Positions 5,066-5,150 of a DNA stretch of 5,150 nt are shown here, piece after piece. The position numbers and the translations under genes were made by a program. Position 1 is the stretch's first letter; the number at the start of each line of letters is the position of its first letter. The notes beneath the pieces were generated by a model. The model searched no databases, was not told where the DNA came from, and saw nothing but the letters and a program-made list of their open reading frames with translations. This DNA is from an uncultured Bacilli bacterium (GTDB lineage: Bacteria > Bacillota_I > Bacilli_A > RF39 > UBA660): the NCBI GenBank assembly GCA_947856335.1, contig CANUCD010000067.1, positions 1 through 5,150 of the forward strand. Direction: 5' to 3'.

Positions 5066-5150
5066 ATCTTTTTTATTCATAAACTAATTAAAAACTGTAG
5101 TGTTACAATTGATGTGAAACGTTTTGATAGAAAAAAAGTGATTCAAGTCG

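Noticed and set aside
5114..5128. TGAAACGTTTTGA resembling a CcpA/LacI-family operator (cre site)
   Set aside because: The half-sites do not pair symmetrically (13 bases instead of 14 with an off-centre CG), and no carbon-metabolism gene is adjacent.
5114..5150. Open plus-strand frame from a GTG at 5114 (MKRFDRKKVIQV...) to the right edge
   Set aside because: Only 12 codons are visible, there is no ribosome site, and the start would lie just 5 nt after the putative -10. The opposite strand is also open for 15-21 codons here, so coding direction cannot be decided.
1..5150. Use of TGA as tryptophan, as in Mycoplasma-type codes
   Set aside because: The tryptophan codons in HemW and in the CmpB-like protein are TGG, and all genes are full length under the standard code. 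The lack of TGA stops in five genes is too small a sample.
1..5150. Mobile element, CRISPR array or defence system
   Set aside because: No transposase, integrase, direct-repeat array or long terminal inverted repeats were seen. The genes are housekeeping, regulatory or small membrane proteins.

Overview
The window is a very AT-rich piece of bacterial chromosome (G+C well under 35% by eye) in which every supported gene lies on the minus strand. LepA closely resembles the Bacillus protein. Strong AGAAAGGAGG-type ribosome sites, lysine/isoleucine-rich proteins and a SpoIIID-like regulator point to a low-GC Firmicute. An uncultured Bacilli lineage near the Mollicutes or Erysipelotrichia is my best guess. 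The five visible stop codons are TAA or TAG, and the tryptophans of HemW and of the membrane protein are TGG, so nothing suggests that TGA is read as Trp.

Reading along the minus strand, from high to low coordinates: (1) 5150-5022 is an intergenic stretch with an extended -10 promoter for the next gene and a TGTA/TACA dyad near the window edge. (2) 5021-4284 is a five-helix membrane protein of the 'putative ABC-transporter type IV' (CmpB-like) family. (3) 4240-4211 is a terminator-like perfect hairpin that overlaps the -35 region of the next promoter. (4) 4181-704 is a tight three-gene operon: lepA, an unusual regulator made of two SpoIIID-like DNA-binding units, and hemW. The gaps are 2 bp and a 1-base TAATG overlap, and each downstream ribosome site lies inside the preceding gene. 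(5) A small hairpin plus T-run sits on the hemW stop codon. (6) 654-253 is a small protein with a cadherin-like beta-sandwich domain and a C-terminal membrane anchor. (7) 190-146 is another hairpin plus T-tract that overlaps the promoter of the next gene. (8) 116-1 is the start of a further membrane-anchored or secreted protein that runs off the left edge.

LepA (translation elongation factor 4) and HemW (radical-SAM heme chaperone family) are neighbours in many Firmicutes, where hrcA-grpE-dnaK often follows. Here a two-domain SpoIIID-like protein lies between them and hrcA is absent downstream. That regulator is the most unusual feature of the window. The rest is ordinary housekeeping or envelope DNA. 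I see no mobile element, CRISPR array, tRNA or rRNA, and no gene-free stretch longer than about 140 bases.
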